From Photobacterium sp. GB-56 (GTDB taxonomy: Bacteria; Pseudomonadota; Gammaproteobacteria; Enterobacterales; Vibrionaceae): 64,000 nucleotides of DNA. The position numbers were made by a program, and so were the translations under genes. The stretch is taken from positions 341,147 to 405,146 of the forward strand of contig NZ_PYNW01000004.1 of the NCBI RefSeq assembly GCF_003026105.1. Direction: 5' to 3'. Under the pieces are notes generated by a model that was not told the DNA's origin, made no database searches, and worked only from the letters and a program-made list of their open reading frames with translations. The stretch's first letter is position 1. Each line of letters begins with the position of its first letter. This document shows positions 27,483 to 37,452 of this stretch, piece after piece.

Positions 27483-28208
27483 TTAATTTCCGTACTCAAG
27501 CATAAAACTTTGAAGTGTTTTTAAGGCAGAGTCATCAGGCAATAGTCGATTCATTTTACCTGTGATGTAATTTTCACGAAATACATCAAACCACAGGTCT
27601 AACATTTCAGCATTTTCATGCTCACCAAATAAATCAACAATTTTAGCAGCAACTTCTGCTGTACCTAATTGGTTATCCTTAGACGCCTCACGCATTTTAT
27701 AACGTGATGGTTTATCAGGGTTTATCGATAAGACTGGGAAATTATTTAAGTAAGGACTTTTACGAAACATTTTTTTTGCTTCAGCCCAACTACCATCCAG
27801 CATGATAAATAATGGACGTTTGCCGTCTGGCAGCTCAACGTTTTCGGCAACACGTTCAGGCTCTGCATATTCAGCAGGAAAAACCACATAAGGTTGCCAT
27901 TGTGGATCATTAAGCAGTGCTAACATCTCTGTATTCGGTTCAGTACGAGACCAAATATAAGCGAAGGTATCTTCAAAAACATCAGCAATCAAACGGCCTG
28001 TATTGCTTGGTTTTAAGATCTCGTCATCGAACATGATGAGTAGAAACGCAGCATTCGATGTTGCTAATGGTCGATACTCACAAATACAAAGATGAGTTCG
28101 CAGCATACATTGACGACAACGCTCAACTTTACAACCGCGAGCTAAAAATGGACGAGTCGAACGCGCTAAACGTTCGTCATATAAAGTATGTACAGCATGT
28201 ATGCGCAT
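27483..28208 (-). CDS. tapT: DTW-domain tRNA-uridine aminocarboxypropyltransferase
   Basis: 241 residues of the DTW/YfiP family, which transfers the 3-amino-3-carboxypropyl group of SAM to uridine 47 of tRNA (acp3U). The N-terminal cysteine cluster CRQCMLRTHLCIC and the core DGSWAEAKKMFRKSPYL (DxSW variant of DTW) are present. Length agrees with E. coli YfiP/TapT rather than the shorter TuaA-type relatives. Confidence 0.85.
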   Translation of the reverse strand: MRIHAVHTLYDERLARSTRPFLARGCKVERCRQCMLRTHLCICEYRPLATSNAAFLLIMFDDEILKPSNTGRLIADVFEDTFAYIWSRTEPNTEMLALLNDPQWQPYVVFPAEYAEPERVAENVELPDGKRPLFIMLDGSWAEAKKMFRKSPYLNNFPVLSINPDKPSRYKMREASKDNQLGTAEVAAKIVDLFGEHENAEMLDLWFDVFRENYITGKMNRLLPDDSALKTLQSFMLEYGN

Positions 28209-28301
28209 GAAGGATAACCTGAGACAAAATGAACTGCCGCATTCTACCGAATACCATGCGCAACATACAAAAATTAACTCTATCCAGTTCGTCTCTGATT
28301 A

Positions 28302-30383
28302 TTAATTAGTCGATACTGGCGTTTCAAATGTTAAGACGGGATCATTTTCATCTTCCAAATGATAACGGCTCAACATACCTTGTTGTTGTTGCGCGATGAC
28401 AGCGACACGTTCAGCTTCATCAACAAGCGTATCAAGCTGGTGATTATTTTGTTGAGCACGACTTGCAACCTGCTCCAAATTTTGGGCAACATGTTGTGAC
28501 GCTCGTTCTTGTTGTTGTGTCGCGACGGCAATCGTCACCATTTGTTGATTGATATCTGAAATAGTATTTTTGATCAAATTTATAGCTTGTTGCACATCAC
28601 TGCTACGTTCAATAGACGACATCATTTCTTTACGACTCACTAACATCGCTTCATTGACGTCATCAGCCGCTTTATGAAGCGAGGCTATCGTATTGCGAAT
28701 AGACTCTGTTTGTTGATTCGTTTCACTTGCCAATTGACGAACTTCATCTGCAACAACAGCAAACCCACGGCCTTGTTCTCCCGCTCTTGCTGCTTCAATG
28801 GCTGCATTTAAAGCCAGTAAGTTAGTGTTATTCGCGATAGAACTTATAAGCTCCACGACTTCTGTAATTTCTTTTACGTAATTATCTAACTCTTGCATTC
28901 GCTTTTCATTAATAGCGAATTGCTCTTCTAATGCTAATAAGCCTTGAGTACTGCACTCAATAATCCCAACACCATTTAAAGCTAATTGTTGAGCCTTTTG
29001 CGCTTGTTTTTCTGATTCAGAGCTACTTTGCGAGATCTCTCGAATAGATCCTTCAAGTTGTGTCATCGATGTTGTTACAACAGCCAATTCCTCACTTTGA
29101 TTTTGTAGCGCAACACGCGAAGTTGTAGAAGCGTGCATGCTTAATTCAGCAGCACTGGTTAACTCATTACTGTTAGTAATTAACTGCTGTAGTGATTCTC
29201 TATCATGTTCACACAGATCGTTGAGCACTTGTGCTAACTGAGCAAATTCACTAGCAGCATTAGTATTTGCCTTAACCGTTAAATTCCCCTCACTAATTTT
29301 ATTTACAACGTCACTAATATGTTCAATCGACTTTTTCACTACGCGGCTTATCCACGTTCCTGCAAGCACTGAAATAATTAACCCAATGATGCTAAAAATT
29401 AGGAACATTTGTCGTGCATCATTGCTTGCATGTGTAAAACCATTTTCACCATTTTTAATTAAGCCATGTGATTGCTGGGTAATCACTTGGAGTAAATCCA
29501 TAATCAAACTAGTTTGGTGTTTAACTTCGGTATATTTAATGCTTTGTTCTTCATTGAGTTTCAATACATTTAAATAACGTTCAATATATCCCTGTTTGGC
29601 AAATAACTTTTTTACCATTTCAAATGGCACAGTGAGGCTTGAAAAATCATTTATCGCACCATTTTCACGTACCAATTCACCCCAAGCATATTTCATCCCT
29701 GATAAATTCGTACGTTTAAGATCTTTTGCTATCAACTTTGCTTTAACCAAATCAGGTTCTGTGACTAACAGCATCAAGTTACCGCTTAACTCTACAGCAT
29801 GATTTAAAAAGTTAGTGACATTACTCATCGCATACTCGTTATCAGAATATAACGTTATACCAACACGACTCATTTCCGAACGAACAGATGAAACCGCATA
29901 GTTCATCGTTGAGCGCTCAGTTGCTAGCTTTTCTTTATTTAGAATAATTTCTTTTTGAATGGAATAAATATCAAACGCTAATTGATTAATGGATTCAACT
30001 TCAGACAAGTATTTTTCTGCATATTGTTTTAACCAGTTTATCTTATAAGTTTTTGCTAGTATCTCTAACTCTTTACCTGCATCTTCACCTTGGCTATGCA
30101 TATTCTTATAAATAGCAAATGTTTGATTCAGTGACTGTTCATTATTACTCATCAACATATCACTTAAACTTTGCTCAACTTCTAATGCACTTGTCACAAT
30201 CGCGGCGTTTTTTAATGATACTGGCACCGCTTGGTTGCTTAATACATCAAACTCTCGGGTCATGTTATTTAATCCATTGTTACCCGAAAAAGAAAGCGTA
30301 AGACTGATTGTTACCAGTATTGCTAAAACAAACTGAATTCTTAAAACAACAGATAATTTTTTTGCGCGATGTGCTTGCTTCAT
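28302..30383 (-). CDS. Methyl-accepting chemotaxis protein
   Basis: 693 residues: a transmembrane helix (about 12-32), a large helical periplasmic sensor (about 33-325, four-helix-bundle style), a second helix (about 328-348), HAMP (about 350-400) and the MA signalling domain with the conserved hairpin tip [26 protein letters not shown]-type C-terminal tail lacks a CheR pentapeptide. Ligand unknown. It stands just upstream of a c-di-GMP/CheC-like block transcribed the same way, 320 bp apart. Confidence 0.92.
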   Translation of the reverse strand: MKQAHRAKKLSVVLRIQFVLAILVTISLTLSFSGNNGLNNMTREFDVLSNQAVPVSLKNAAIVTSALEVEQSLSDMLMSNNEQSLNQTFAIYKNMHSQGEDAGKELEILAKTYKINWLKQYAEKYLSEVESINQLAFDIYSIQKEIILNKEKLATERSTMNYAVSSVRSEMSRVGITLYSDNEYAMSNVTNFLNHAVELSGNLMLLVTEPDLVKAKLIAKDLKRTNLSGMKYAWGELVRENGAINDFSSLTVPFEMVKKLFAKQGYIERYLNVLKLNEEQSIKYTEVKHQTSLIMDLLQVITQQSHGLIKNGENGFTHASNDARQMFLIFSIIGLIISVLAGTWISRVVKKSIEHISDVVNKISEGNLTVKANTNAASEFAQLAQVLNDLCEHDRESLQQLITNSNELTSAAELSMHASTTSRVALQNQSEELAVVTTSMTQLEGSIREISQSSSESEKQAQKAQQLALNGVGIIECSTQGLLALEEQFAINEKRMQELDNYVKEITEVVELISSIANNTNLLALNAAIEAARAGEQGRGFAVVADEVRQLASETNQQTESIRNTIASLHKAADDVNEAMLVSRKEMMSSIERSSDVQQAINLIKNTISDINQQMVTIAVATQQQERASQHVAQNLEQVASRAQQNNHQLDTLVDEAERVAVIAQQQQGMLSRYHLEDENDPVLTFETPVSTN

Positions 30384-30704
30384 TAACCTATCCTCAGAAC
30401 ATTGTTAAGAGAGAAAAGTAAAAAGCAAAATGCTAACTACCAATTATTAATATTATGAATACTCTCTATGGAGCATTAAGGTAATAATTAATTGTTAAAG
30501 AAATATTTCAATTATTTATTTTATTAATATTCTTGTTTTTAATGATAATAGACATGAATTAAGTTCTACTTAACTCACATTCCATATAGGGATTTTTGGT
30601 GGCTTTTATATGATAAAATACAGCATAAAGTTGAAATGAAATATGACATTAAATACCTTATTCCTTTTCTGCATTTATTAAATGGATTAACTACATTAAA
30701 ATTT
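30384..30704. other. AT-rich intergenic stretch
   Basis: 321 bp between the chemoreceptor and the 121-residue gene. Very AT-rich, with no supported frame, terminator or sigma-28 promoter seen by eye. Confidence 0.35.
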
Positions 30705-31070
30705 TTAATAAATTTTTAAAATTGCTGAGTCAAATAAGTTTTTTACTAAACTAATAAAGTCTTCTAAGAAACTAATTTGCACATCAGAAGCTTCACATAA
30801 CCAAATTCCTTCAAGAACTTGATTGAGATCAGCAAGAACTAAATCAGCTTCTTGCATTAACTGAAAACGAACATCTTGCTCAATATCAGGGTTTTGCGAA
30901 AATACGGTCATCAATTGCGTTGCGATTAAATCAGTGACGACATCTTCTATAGTAATGCTTTTTTCAGATACGGATAACCCTTCAAATAAGGTTAAACTTG
31001 AGGCTAAATACTCAACTAAAGCTTCATATCCTTCTGTATTTACGACCAGATTTTCCACAATACTATCCAT
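30705..31070 (-). CDS. DUF3802-like small acidic protein
   Basis: 121 residues, acidic and predicted all-helical (EGYEALVEYLASSLTLF, VEDVVTDLIATQLMTVF, LEDFISLVKNLFDSAI). The pattern resembles the Vibrionaceae DUF3802 family from memory. Function unknown. It follows the PAS-GGDEF gene in the same direction after 44 bp and may belong to the same transcript. Confidence 0.6.
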   Translation of the reverse strand: MDSIVENLVVNTEGYEALVEYLASSLTLFEGLSVSEKSITIEDVVTDLIATQLMTVFSQNPDIEQDVRFQLMQEADLVLADLNQVLEGIWLCEASDVQISFLEDFISLVKNLFDSAILKIY

Positions 31071-31114
31071 ATATAATCAGAAAATTTTTATATACTTTAC
31101 TCTTTATTTTTTCA

Positions 31115-32134
31115 TTAACCAATATTTCTATTGAATTCATTGATATTTTTTACATTTGTCGCTAGTGAAGTAAATTTACCATCCGCTTGCATTACTGTCG
31201 TTTGATTTCGTCCTTTATTCTTCGATTCATACAGAGCAGAATCAGTTTGTTCTAGCCATGATTCATAGTTGGTTATACCTGGGTGTAACTGGCACACACC
31301 TAAACTTATCGTGACATTAATTGTCTTACCATCAACAACAACATTCGCCTTTTCTACTTTTTTACGTAATCTTTCAGTAAAATAGCTGGTCATATCTGCC
31401 GTAGTTCCAGGTAAAATCACACCAAACTCTTCTCCCCCATAGCGCCCTGCTATATCGCTTTGCCGTTTTGCTTTTCGAACGATATCAGCAATCGTTTTAA
31501 TGACGGCATCACCAGCAACATGGCCATAAGTATCATTAACATTTTTAAAATGGTCGATATCAAACATAACTAGTGTCATCGATTGATGCATTTGCTGATA
31601 GTGTTCAAACTCTTCAACTAAACAATTTTCCCAATGCCCACGATTATACAGCTGGGTTAATCGATCTGTGATACTAAGATGAGTTAATTGCTCGTTTGAC
31701 TCCCTTAGGTGATTTTTATTTTTAGCTATATCCGTGACATCTGTAATCGTTAAACAGATATGAGTATATTCACCAGTCAAAGACTTCAAAGGTGTTAATG
31801 TCATGTTTTGATACATGAAATCAGCACCTCCAGAGATTGGACTAAAATTACTAAACTTAAATACCCAAGGACGATCTTCCCATGCAGAAAAAGAGCGCAT
31901 TCGTAATTTAAATGTTGATGATATTTTATTTTTTAGCCAATTCTTAGGTAAATTCTCTACAACATCAAATAAAGGCTTACCCATTATTTGATCGGTTGAT
32001 ATACCGCTATATGCCTGCATAAATGTATTCCATGCATATACATTGTAATCTTTATCCAATATCACAATCCCTGCATCCAAATGATCAAGGACCTGCATGG
32101 TTAAATGAAAATCAGCTAATGAAATATCACTCAA
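31115..32134 (-). CDS. PAS-GGDEF diguanylate cyclase
   Basis: 339 residues, cytoplasmic. A PAS domain (about 10-125; LDHLDAGIVILDKDYNVYAWN) is followed by a short helix and a GGDEF domain starting at DRLTQLYNRG. The active site GGEEF is intact, and RQSD five residues before it is an I-site. It overlaps the stop of the REC-CheC gene by four bases, so the two are translationally coupled and probably one signalling unit. Confidence 0.92.
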   Translation of the reverse strand: MSDISLADFHLTMQVLDHLDAGIVILDKDYNVYAWNTFMQAYSGISTDQIMGKPLFDVVENLPKNWLKNKISSTFKLRMRSFSAWEDRPWVFKFSNFSPISGGADFMYQNMTLTPLKSLTGEYTHICLTITDVTDIAKNKNHLRESNEQLTHLSITDRLTQLYNRGHWENCLVEEFEHYQQMHQSMTLVMFDIDHFKNVNDTYGHVAGDAVIKTIADIVRKAKRQSDIAGRYGGEEFGVILPGTTADMTSYFTERLRKKVEKANVVVDGKTINVTISLGVCQLHPGITNYESWLEQTDSALYESKNKGRNQTTVMQADGKFTSLATNVKNINEFNRNIG

Positions 32135-33099
32135 TTTAATGTTTCCATAATCTGGTGAATAACTTTAGTGGAGTGACTATCCATCATAAATAGTACTTCA
32201 CATTCAAGATCCAGTGTTTCAGCTTTATATACGTATTCCACGGTAAAAAAATCACTCTCTTCATACTCTTTCTGACTCAAATTCATATATTCTTCTAAAA
32301 TGATTGGCTGCCGAACTGAGAATGGAATACTTATTTGTTCTGATAAAGCAACGAGAAAAGAAGAAACCATGATATTACTAATATCAATAACAACTTCATT
32401 TTTATCTTCATTTGTTTGACTAAAACCCAATTTTTCACCAAACGAAAGAATATCTTTACCGCGTAAATCAACTAAAGCTTCACCATGAATACCACCACCG
32501 ACAAACCGCTGAGCAATTGCAATTGATTGATGATCACTACGAATATCAGCAATTGTCATAGCAAGATCGCTACTTTGCATAGTGGCGACATATGGCAATG
32601 GCATTTTAATAAACTCACCAAGATGGTCTGAAATAATTGCAGCACCACGACCAAGTGAGATATTTGCGATTTCTCTAAAACCTTCAATATAATCAACAGA
32701 TAAAGTGTTATCGTTCGCGGTTGTATTTGTTAACACCGTGATTTGTAAATTCGATAACAGTTGTTTGAGCTTTTTCTTGTCAAATGGCTTTGACAAAAAA
32801 TAATCGGCACCAAGCATCAAACAACGCCTTGCTGCTTCTTTTTGGACATCTGCAGAAATAATCACAATTGTAGGCTTATAACTGAAACTCGGAAGTCGTT
32901 TTAATACTTCAAAACCATCCATGATAGGCATAGTCAGATCTAGAAAAACGACATCAATATTATTTTTAGCTATTTTATCTAGGCCATCACTACCATTTTC
33001 AGCATAATATAAATTTATGTCATAGCTATCCTTCAACAAACGCGTCATTGATTTATGGACTAGCGGTGAGTCATCACAAATTAGTATATTTTTCGCCAT
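32131..33099 (-). CDS. Response regulator fused to a CheC/CheX-like domain
   Basis: 322 residues. The REC domain (1-120) has the phospho-acceptor D54 (VFLDLTMP), the acidic pair D9-D10 and K near 104 (LSKPF). The C-terminal domain (about 130-322) carries FREIANISLGRGAA, an ExxN motif followed about 20 residues later by proline, as in CheC/CheX phosphatases, and a second half that repeats the fold (ISNIMVSSFLVALSEQ). It may be a self- or CheY-directed phosphatase, or a phospho-switch on the coupled GGDEF enzyme. Confidence 0.85.
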   Translation of the reverse strand: MAKNILICDDSPLVHKSMTRLLKDSYDINLYYAENGSDGLDKIAKNNIDVVFLDLTMPIMDGFEVLKRLPSFSYKPTIVIISADVQKEAARRCLMLGADYFLSKPFDKKKLKQLLSNLQITVLTNTTANDNTLSVDYIEGFREIANISLGRGAAIISDHLGEFIKMPLPYVATMQSSDLAMTIADIRSDHQSIAIAQRFVGGGIHGEALVDLRGKDILSFGEKLGFSQTNEDKNEVVIDISNIMVSSFLVALSEQISIPFSVRQPIILEEYMNLSQKEYEESDFFTVEYVYKAETLDLECEVLFMMDSHSTKVIHQIMETLN

Positions 33100-33416
33100 A
33101 ACAATAGATTAGGATCTTTTTAACATTAATAAAAATATCATAGAGATATTGCTACAAATATCTATCATTTGGTTATGAAATTTAGTTGATAAGTGACATT
33201 GGTCTAATTTTTGACTTTGGTTCCAAAAATTACATTACAACAGAGTGATAAGTTTATCGATGATATTCGGATAAGCTTGTATTTATACTCGTAAAGTGAT
33301 GTTGCCGTTATAATAAGATGACTATAAATGACCATAATTTCACGGTATTCTAATACTGTCCATTTGGATGTATGAAAATAAATTAACACTATATTAATTA
33401 TGTAAGGTTTGTCAGT
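33100..33416. other. Divergent promoter region
   Basis: 317 bp, AT-rich, between the divergent REC-CheC and glutaredoxin genes. A 61-codon minus frame is present but has no ribosome site and runs through promoter-like sequence, so I do not call it. Confidence 0.4.
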
Positions 33417-33776
33417 ATGAAGGTTATTCGCTGGATTCTTGGGCGTATTATTCTTGTCCTAAATTTTATTTTTTCTCCTCGCGGGATAAAACGTTCTTCC
33501 GAACAGCAAAATGAGGTCAACAAAGCGGTAGCTAAACTCAAGTTATATCAATTTGATGCATGCCCTTTTTGTGTAAAGGTACGTCGCGAAGCTAAACGAC
33601 TAAGCTTACCGTTAGAAACACGTGATGCAAAAGTATCACCTTGGGAGCAAGAATTAATCGAACAAGGCGGTAAGCGCAAAGTTCCTTGTTTACGCATTGA
33701 AAAAGAAGACGGCGTTGAATGGATGTATGAGTCTAGCGATATTATCGCCTATCTTCAAAAACGTTTTAATGGCTAG
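33417..33776 (+). CDS. Glutaredoxin-like protein with N-terminal anchor
   Basis: 119 residues. An N-terminal hydrophobic stretch (5-20, WILGRIILVLNFIFS) precedes a thioredoxin-fold glutaredoxin/GST-N domain with the redox motif CPFC at 49-52 and the cis-proline loop KVPCLRI. ESSDIIAYL is typical of the glutaredoxin/GST-N C-terminal region. It is likely membrane-tethered, facing the cytoplasm. Followed by a terminator. Confidence 0.85.
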   Translation: MKVIRWILGRIILVLNFIFSPRGIKRSSEQQNEVNKAVAKLKLYQFDACPFCVKVRREAKRLSLPLETRDAKVSPWEQELIEQGGKRKVPCLRIEKEDGVEWMYESSDIIAYLQKRFNG

Positions 33777-33839
33777 GTTAGAGAGTTAAAATCCTCCCCA
33801 AATAACCTTTTAATAACAACGACTAAAGTTCCCTCTTTT

Positions 33840-33882
33840 GATGCCGATAAACAACCGTTATTGTTTTATCGGCATCTTCTCC
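33840..33882 (+). terminator. Terminator of the glutaredoxin gene
   Basis: GATGCCGATAAA (33840-33851) pairs perfectly with TTTATCGGCATC (33865-33876). The hairpin lies inside the upstream extension of the next reading frame, which shows that extension is not coding. Confidence 0.75.
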
Positions 33883-33942
33883 ACTTTATTAAAGCAACTA
33901 TTTAGTGGCTGCCTTCAACATCTTGATACAACAGGACGTACA

Positions 33943-34623
33943 ATGAGAAAATTAAAAACCGTCACTACAGATGATATTCTATTAAAACTGTGCCAATCAC
34001 TTTCCGATGTCTTATCTAAAGCAACAGAAACTGACGTTTCCTATTCCGCCATGGTACAAAAAATTAATAAAACAAGTTTAAAACCTGATATTGGTTGCTT
34101 TGTACTATTTGATGGCGGTTTTACTGGTTTAGTCGTTACAAACTTTACCAACCAAGCAGCAATGGAGCTTTATAAAGAATATATGCTACGTATGGGGATT
34201 TCTGAAGATGAGCTCGCTGTACATCATACCTCTGATGAGGTTGCGAATATTCTTGGTGAATTAATGAATCAAGTCGTTGGGGATTTTACGGGTAAGATCG
34301 GACGTGAGTTAAAAGTCTCAATTACTCAGAACCAACCAAAAATGTTAGCACTCAACAAACAAATATTATTATCTGTTGATACCAACTTAGATCGCCCTCA
34401 AGCTCGTCGTGTTAGCTTTACTACAGCCAAGAACAACATTTTCTATCTTGAATTTGCTATGGATAAAACCGAATTTATCCAACTGGAAGAATTTGAACAA
34501 GACACTCAAGACACCGACAGCATTTTTGAATCAGCCAAGCTTGAACAACAAAAGGAAAATGCTAAAAATCAAACGTTAAAAGATATTAACGACCAAGATC
34601 TCTTTGATCAACTAGGCATTTAA
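33943..34623 (+). CDS. DUF3334 family protein with CheX-like motif
   Basis: 226 residues. LKTVTTDDILLKLCQSLSDVL and YSAMVQKINKTSLKPDIGCFVLFDGGF match the DUF3334 family of vibrios and shewanellas as I recall it. The centre reads GELMNQVVGDF, an ExxN motif followed exactly 22 residues later by proline (QNQP), the CheC/CheX active-site spacing. AGGA six bases before ATG 33943 gives the start. The 35-codon extension upstream contains a terminator. A phosphatase role is inference. Confidence 0.75.
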   Translation: MRKLKTVTTDDILLKLCQSLSDVLSKATETDVSYSAMVQKINKTSLKPDIGCFVLFDGGFTGLVVTNFTNQAAMELYKEYMLRMGISEDELAVHHTSDEVANILGELMNQVVGDFTGKIGRELKVSITQNQPKMLALNKQILLSVDTNLDRPQARRVSFTTAKNNIFYLEFAMDKTEFIQLEEFEQDTQDTDSIFESAKLEQQKENAKNQTLKDINDQDLFDQLGI

Positions 34624-34825
34624 TCTAATAGGTTTTAATGAATATTTAATAGGCAATATATTACTCTCATGTATTGCCTTTTCTCAAAACAAATATCGGT
34701 GTGAGATGTTAGTCACATTTTATATCTATTCCTCCTGCTAACCACTCTTTTCCCCTTCAGTTTAATTTACAAAATAGACTTTTAAGTTTACCTTCTTTGC
34801 GAAATTATTTGATGAGAATGCTGTA

Positions 34826-35854
34826 ATGACACACAAGCGTATTACTAGTTTTGAATCTGGGCGACTCATTGCTTTACTCGCAATTATAGGCTTACACAGT
34901 CAAGTCTTTATGAAAACACCGTTGATTTTCGGAGAGCCCCTCATTGGGATGTTCTTAAATCAAATGAGTCGTTTTGCTGTGCCGCTATTTTTCATTATTG
35001 CAGGTTATTTTTATTACCCAAAATTAGTCGCCAGCACGTCAAAAGAAGATGTTTTAGTAAAGTACGCAAAACCTCTGCTCATTATGTGGTTAAGTTGGAG
35101 TGTTGTTTTTCTAATAATCCCTTTTAACTTTTCGATACTACTCAGTGACGGTTACCTTGCCGAGCGCAGTAATCACTGGAATAGTTTACTTGCAAACCCA
35201 ATAAATACTTTGTTTGAAGGTTCTCTTGTACACTTGTGGTACATCCCTGCTCTAATTTGCGCGATAGGTATCATAACCTTGTTACATAAATATCGCCTTG
35301 ATAACCTACTATTACCTGTTGGTTTAATATTATTCATTTATGGTTGTGCTGCAGGCAGCTATGTTCCAATTACAAATATAGAAGCACCAATTTTAACCCG
35401 TAACGGCCCCTTTTTTAGTACGTTATTTGTTGTATTAGGTTATGAAATACATCGTCGCCAGATAACATTGAATACCAAACTAAGCTTAATTATTGCTAGT
35501 ATTGGTTTTGCTGTATTTTTAATAGAGGCAAATTACCTCTATTTCTTTGCTAATGGTGCCTTTTATCATGATTTCTTATTAAGTTCACCAGTATGGGCTG
35601 TAGGGATTTTCTTATTTCTTCAAGATAAGTCTAATTTTGGAGAACAGTTAAAGCCAACAGCATTTAGTAAAGATATTTTAGGTATATACCTCTGTCATTT
35701 ACTTATTGTTATTTACTTTTTTAATTTGGTTTTCATGCTTAATATCAATCCGATATTATCCAGCTTTTTAGCATTACCTTTTGCTTTTATCATTTCATTC
35801 CTCTTAGTGAAGCTCTTACGGAAACTCCCTTTTGGGTATCTATTAGTTCGCTAA
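34826..35854 (+). CDS. Membrane acyltransferase (acyltransferase 3 family)
   Basis: 342 residues with about ten hydrophobic helices. The first helix carries FESGRLIALLAIIGLHSQV, with the conserved R and H of the AT3/WecH family, and SRFAVPLFFIIAGYFYY. Such proteins O-acetylate surface polysaccharides or other carbohydrates. It is monocistronic, and no polysaccharide genes are adjacent, so the acceptor is unknown. Confidence 0.82.
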   Translation: MTHKRITSFESGRLIALLAIIGLHSQVFMKTPLIFGEPLIGMFLNQMSRFAVPLFFIIAGYFYYPKLVASTSKEDVLVKYAKPLLIMWLSWSVVFLIIPFNFSILLSDGYLAERSNHWNSLLANPINTLFEGSLVHLWYIPALICAIGIITLLHKYRLDNLLLPVGLILFIYGCAAGSYVPITNIEAPILTRNGPFFSTLFVVLGYEIHRRQITLNTKLSLIIASIGFAVFLIEANYLYFFANGAFYHDFLLSSPVWAVGIFLFLQDKSNFGEQLKPTAFSKDILGIYLCHLLIVIYFFNLVFMLNINPILSSFLALPFAFIISFLLVKLLRKLPFGYLLVR

Positions 35855-35862
35855 CAGCATGA

Positions 35863-35896
35863 AAAAAGCCCTCTCGTTTACACTTGAGGGCTTTGT
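35863..35896. terminator. Terminator between convergent genes
   Basis: AAAGCCCTC (35865-35873) pairs with GAGGGCTTT (35886-35894), a perfect 9-bp stem with A/T flanks. Confidence 0.8.
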
Positions 35897-35910
35897 TCAT
35901 TTACATATTT

Positions 35911-37452
35911 TTATTTTACTGCAGCATCAAAAACCAGTTTGCCTAATCGATACAATCGTTGAGCTTGCTCGGTATAATCAATACGATCGCCATCAATACG
36001 ACGACGATTTAACTGGGTATTGATACCCTCTTGATACACCTCTTGAATCGTCTCTTGAAGTACATCTAAGTTATAAGTCAATCTTTCACTACTAACAGAT
36101 AATGGAATGATAGTGTCGCTTTTCATCAAGTTTTGGTTGTAATTAACGGCATCTAAAATGATTTCCCCTTTCTTGGTTTGGATATCATTCAAATCATAAG
36201 GGGGTAACCATTCATCAACAGGCTTCAGCTTATCCACCTGATTAACCAGAACAACGATCTTTGGTGCTTTACGATGCTGATTTTTCGGTTGTGTATAAAA
36301 CTCTTCAATCATCTGTTTTAACGTAATATCAGCTTGGCGCGATGATTGATTCGCTTTAAGTACCCACAACACCACATCACTTTGCGTAACTTGTTTTAAC
36401 AGCATTTGATTAATACTTTCAGTACCGTCAATACCAGGTAGATCAATTAAATTAATCACATCGGTTCCTTCGACTTCGCAACGATAGGTTGTTGCTTTAT
36501 CTGTTGAAGGTAACGCACTAATTTCTGCGGACATCTCCCCTAATAAACCATTAACCACAGATGATTTACCCGCACTAATTTGCCCTATTACTGCAACACG
36601 TAGTGGTTCAATAGGAACCGCTCCAGCCTGTTGATCTTTGTCATGCATTTTACTGTGCGGAACGGAAGCATCATCAAGTTTGAAATGACCGCTATAAAGA
36701 TCGATGGCGACTGAGGCAACTTCTTGTAGCAAGGTCATTTTTAGTTTGGTTTGCACTTCTAAGCTGACATCATCAAATAGCTTACCTAACACTAATCCGC
36801 GCGCTTCTGCTAACCATCCTGTTGGTGTTGCAATACGAAATAATCGATAGACATCATAGGCAGATTTCGCATAGCCCACTTTATCCTTTAACTGATAGCC
36901 TTGCTGAAGGCTCTTTAATGTTATTTTCTCAGCAAATGGCACATGCTCTTGTAAAAAATAACGATAACGCCGACTTACTTCTTCCACCATAAGTAAAAAC
37001 TCAGGAGCAGTAAAAGATAGGCGTTGGGCTGATTTACCTTTATTAAAACGATCCGCGACTTCTGCAACTAAGACATATGCATGCGCTTGTAATGACTCCC
37101 ACTCAGGTGCATCACTCAGTTGTTGCTGAATGATCAATGTCACTTCTTGCCACACCTGATTTTCATGCGCTCCCCATTGAGGATTACCTTCCACATGCAA
37201 TGGGACTAAATCATCACTGACAGCATCACTCACTACTCTTTTTCGGCGAATAAACCAATAAGGGACAAAAACAATCAAACACGAAATTGCAATTAAAGCG
37301 AAAAACAGTATCCATTGACCATTATTGATTAATGCGACAATACCAAAGCCTGATAACACGACAACTGGCAATAAAATAGCAACAGCCACCAGCGGAATAA
37401 AACCATCTGATAACTGACTAATAAGTTGATAACTCTTATTTACGCGCTTCAT
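35911..37452 (-). CDS. Membrane-anchored GTPase (second of a pair)
   Basis: About 513 residues: two N-terminal transmembrane helices (about 18-45 and 50-68), a helical middle region, and a dynamin/Era-like G domain from about 285 with G1 GQISAGKSS, G3 DLPG and G4 NQVD. AAGGA five bases before the inner ATG gives the MKRVNKSYQ start, 17 bp inside the upstream GTPase gene. It is translationally coupled to that gene. The pair resembles the YeeP/YfjP/DUF697 class of bacterial GTPases, whose role is unknown. Confidence 0.82.
   Translation of the reverse strand: MKRVNKSYQLISQLSDGFIPLVAVAILLPVVVLSGFGIVALINNGQWILFFALIAISCLIVFVPYWFIRRKRVVSDAVSDDLVPLHVEGNPQWGAHENQVWQEVTLIIQQQLSDAPEWESLQAHAYVLVAEVADRFNKGKSAQRLSFTAPEFLLMVEEVSRRYRYFLQEHVPFAEKITLKSLQQGYQLKDKVGYAKSAYDVYRLFRIATPTGWLAEARGLVLGKLFDDVSLEVQTKLKMTLLQEVASVAIDLYSGHFKLDDASVPHSKMHDKDQQAGAVPIEPLRVAVIGQISAGKSSVVNGLLGEMSAEISALPSTDKATTYRCEVEGTDVINLIDLPGIDGTESINQMLLKQVTQSDVVLWVLKANQSSRQADITLKQMIEEFYTQPKNQHRKAPKIVVLVNQVDKLKPVDEWLPPYDLNDIQTKKGEIILDAVNYNQNLMKSDTIIPLSVSSERLTYNLDVLQETIQEVYQEGINTQLNRRRIDGDRIDYTEQAQRLYRLGKLVFDAAVK

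Noticed and set aside
33204..33389. 61-codon minus-strand frame
   Set aside because: No ribosome site, unusual composition, and it lies in a divergent promoter region.
33838..33942. N-terminal extension of the DUF3334 gene
   Set aside because: Contains a perfect terminator hairpin; a good ribosome site supports ATG 33943, which also matches the family start.
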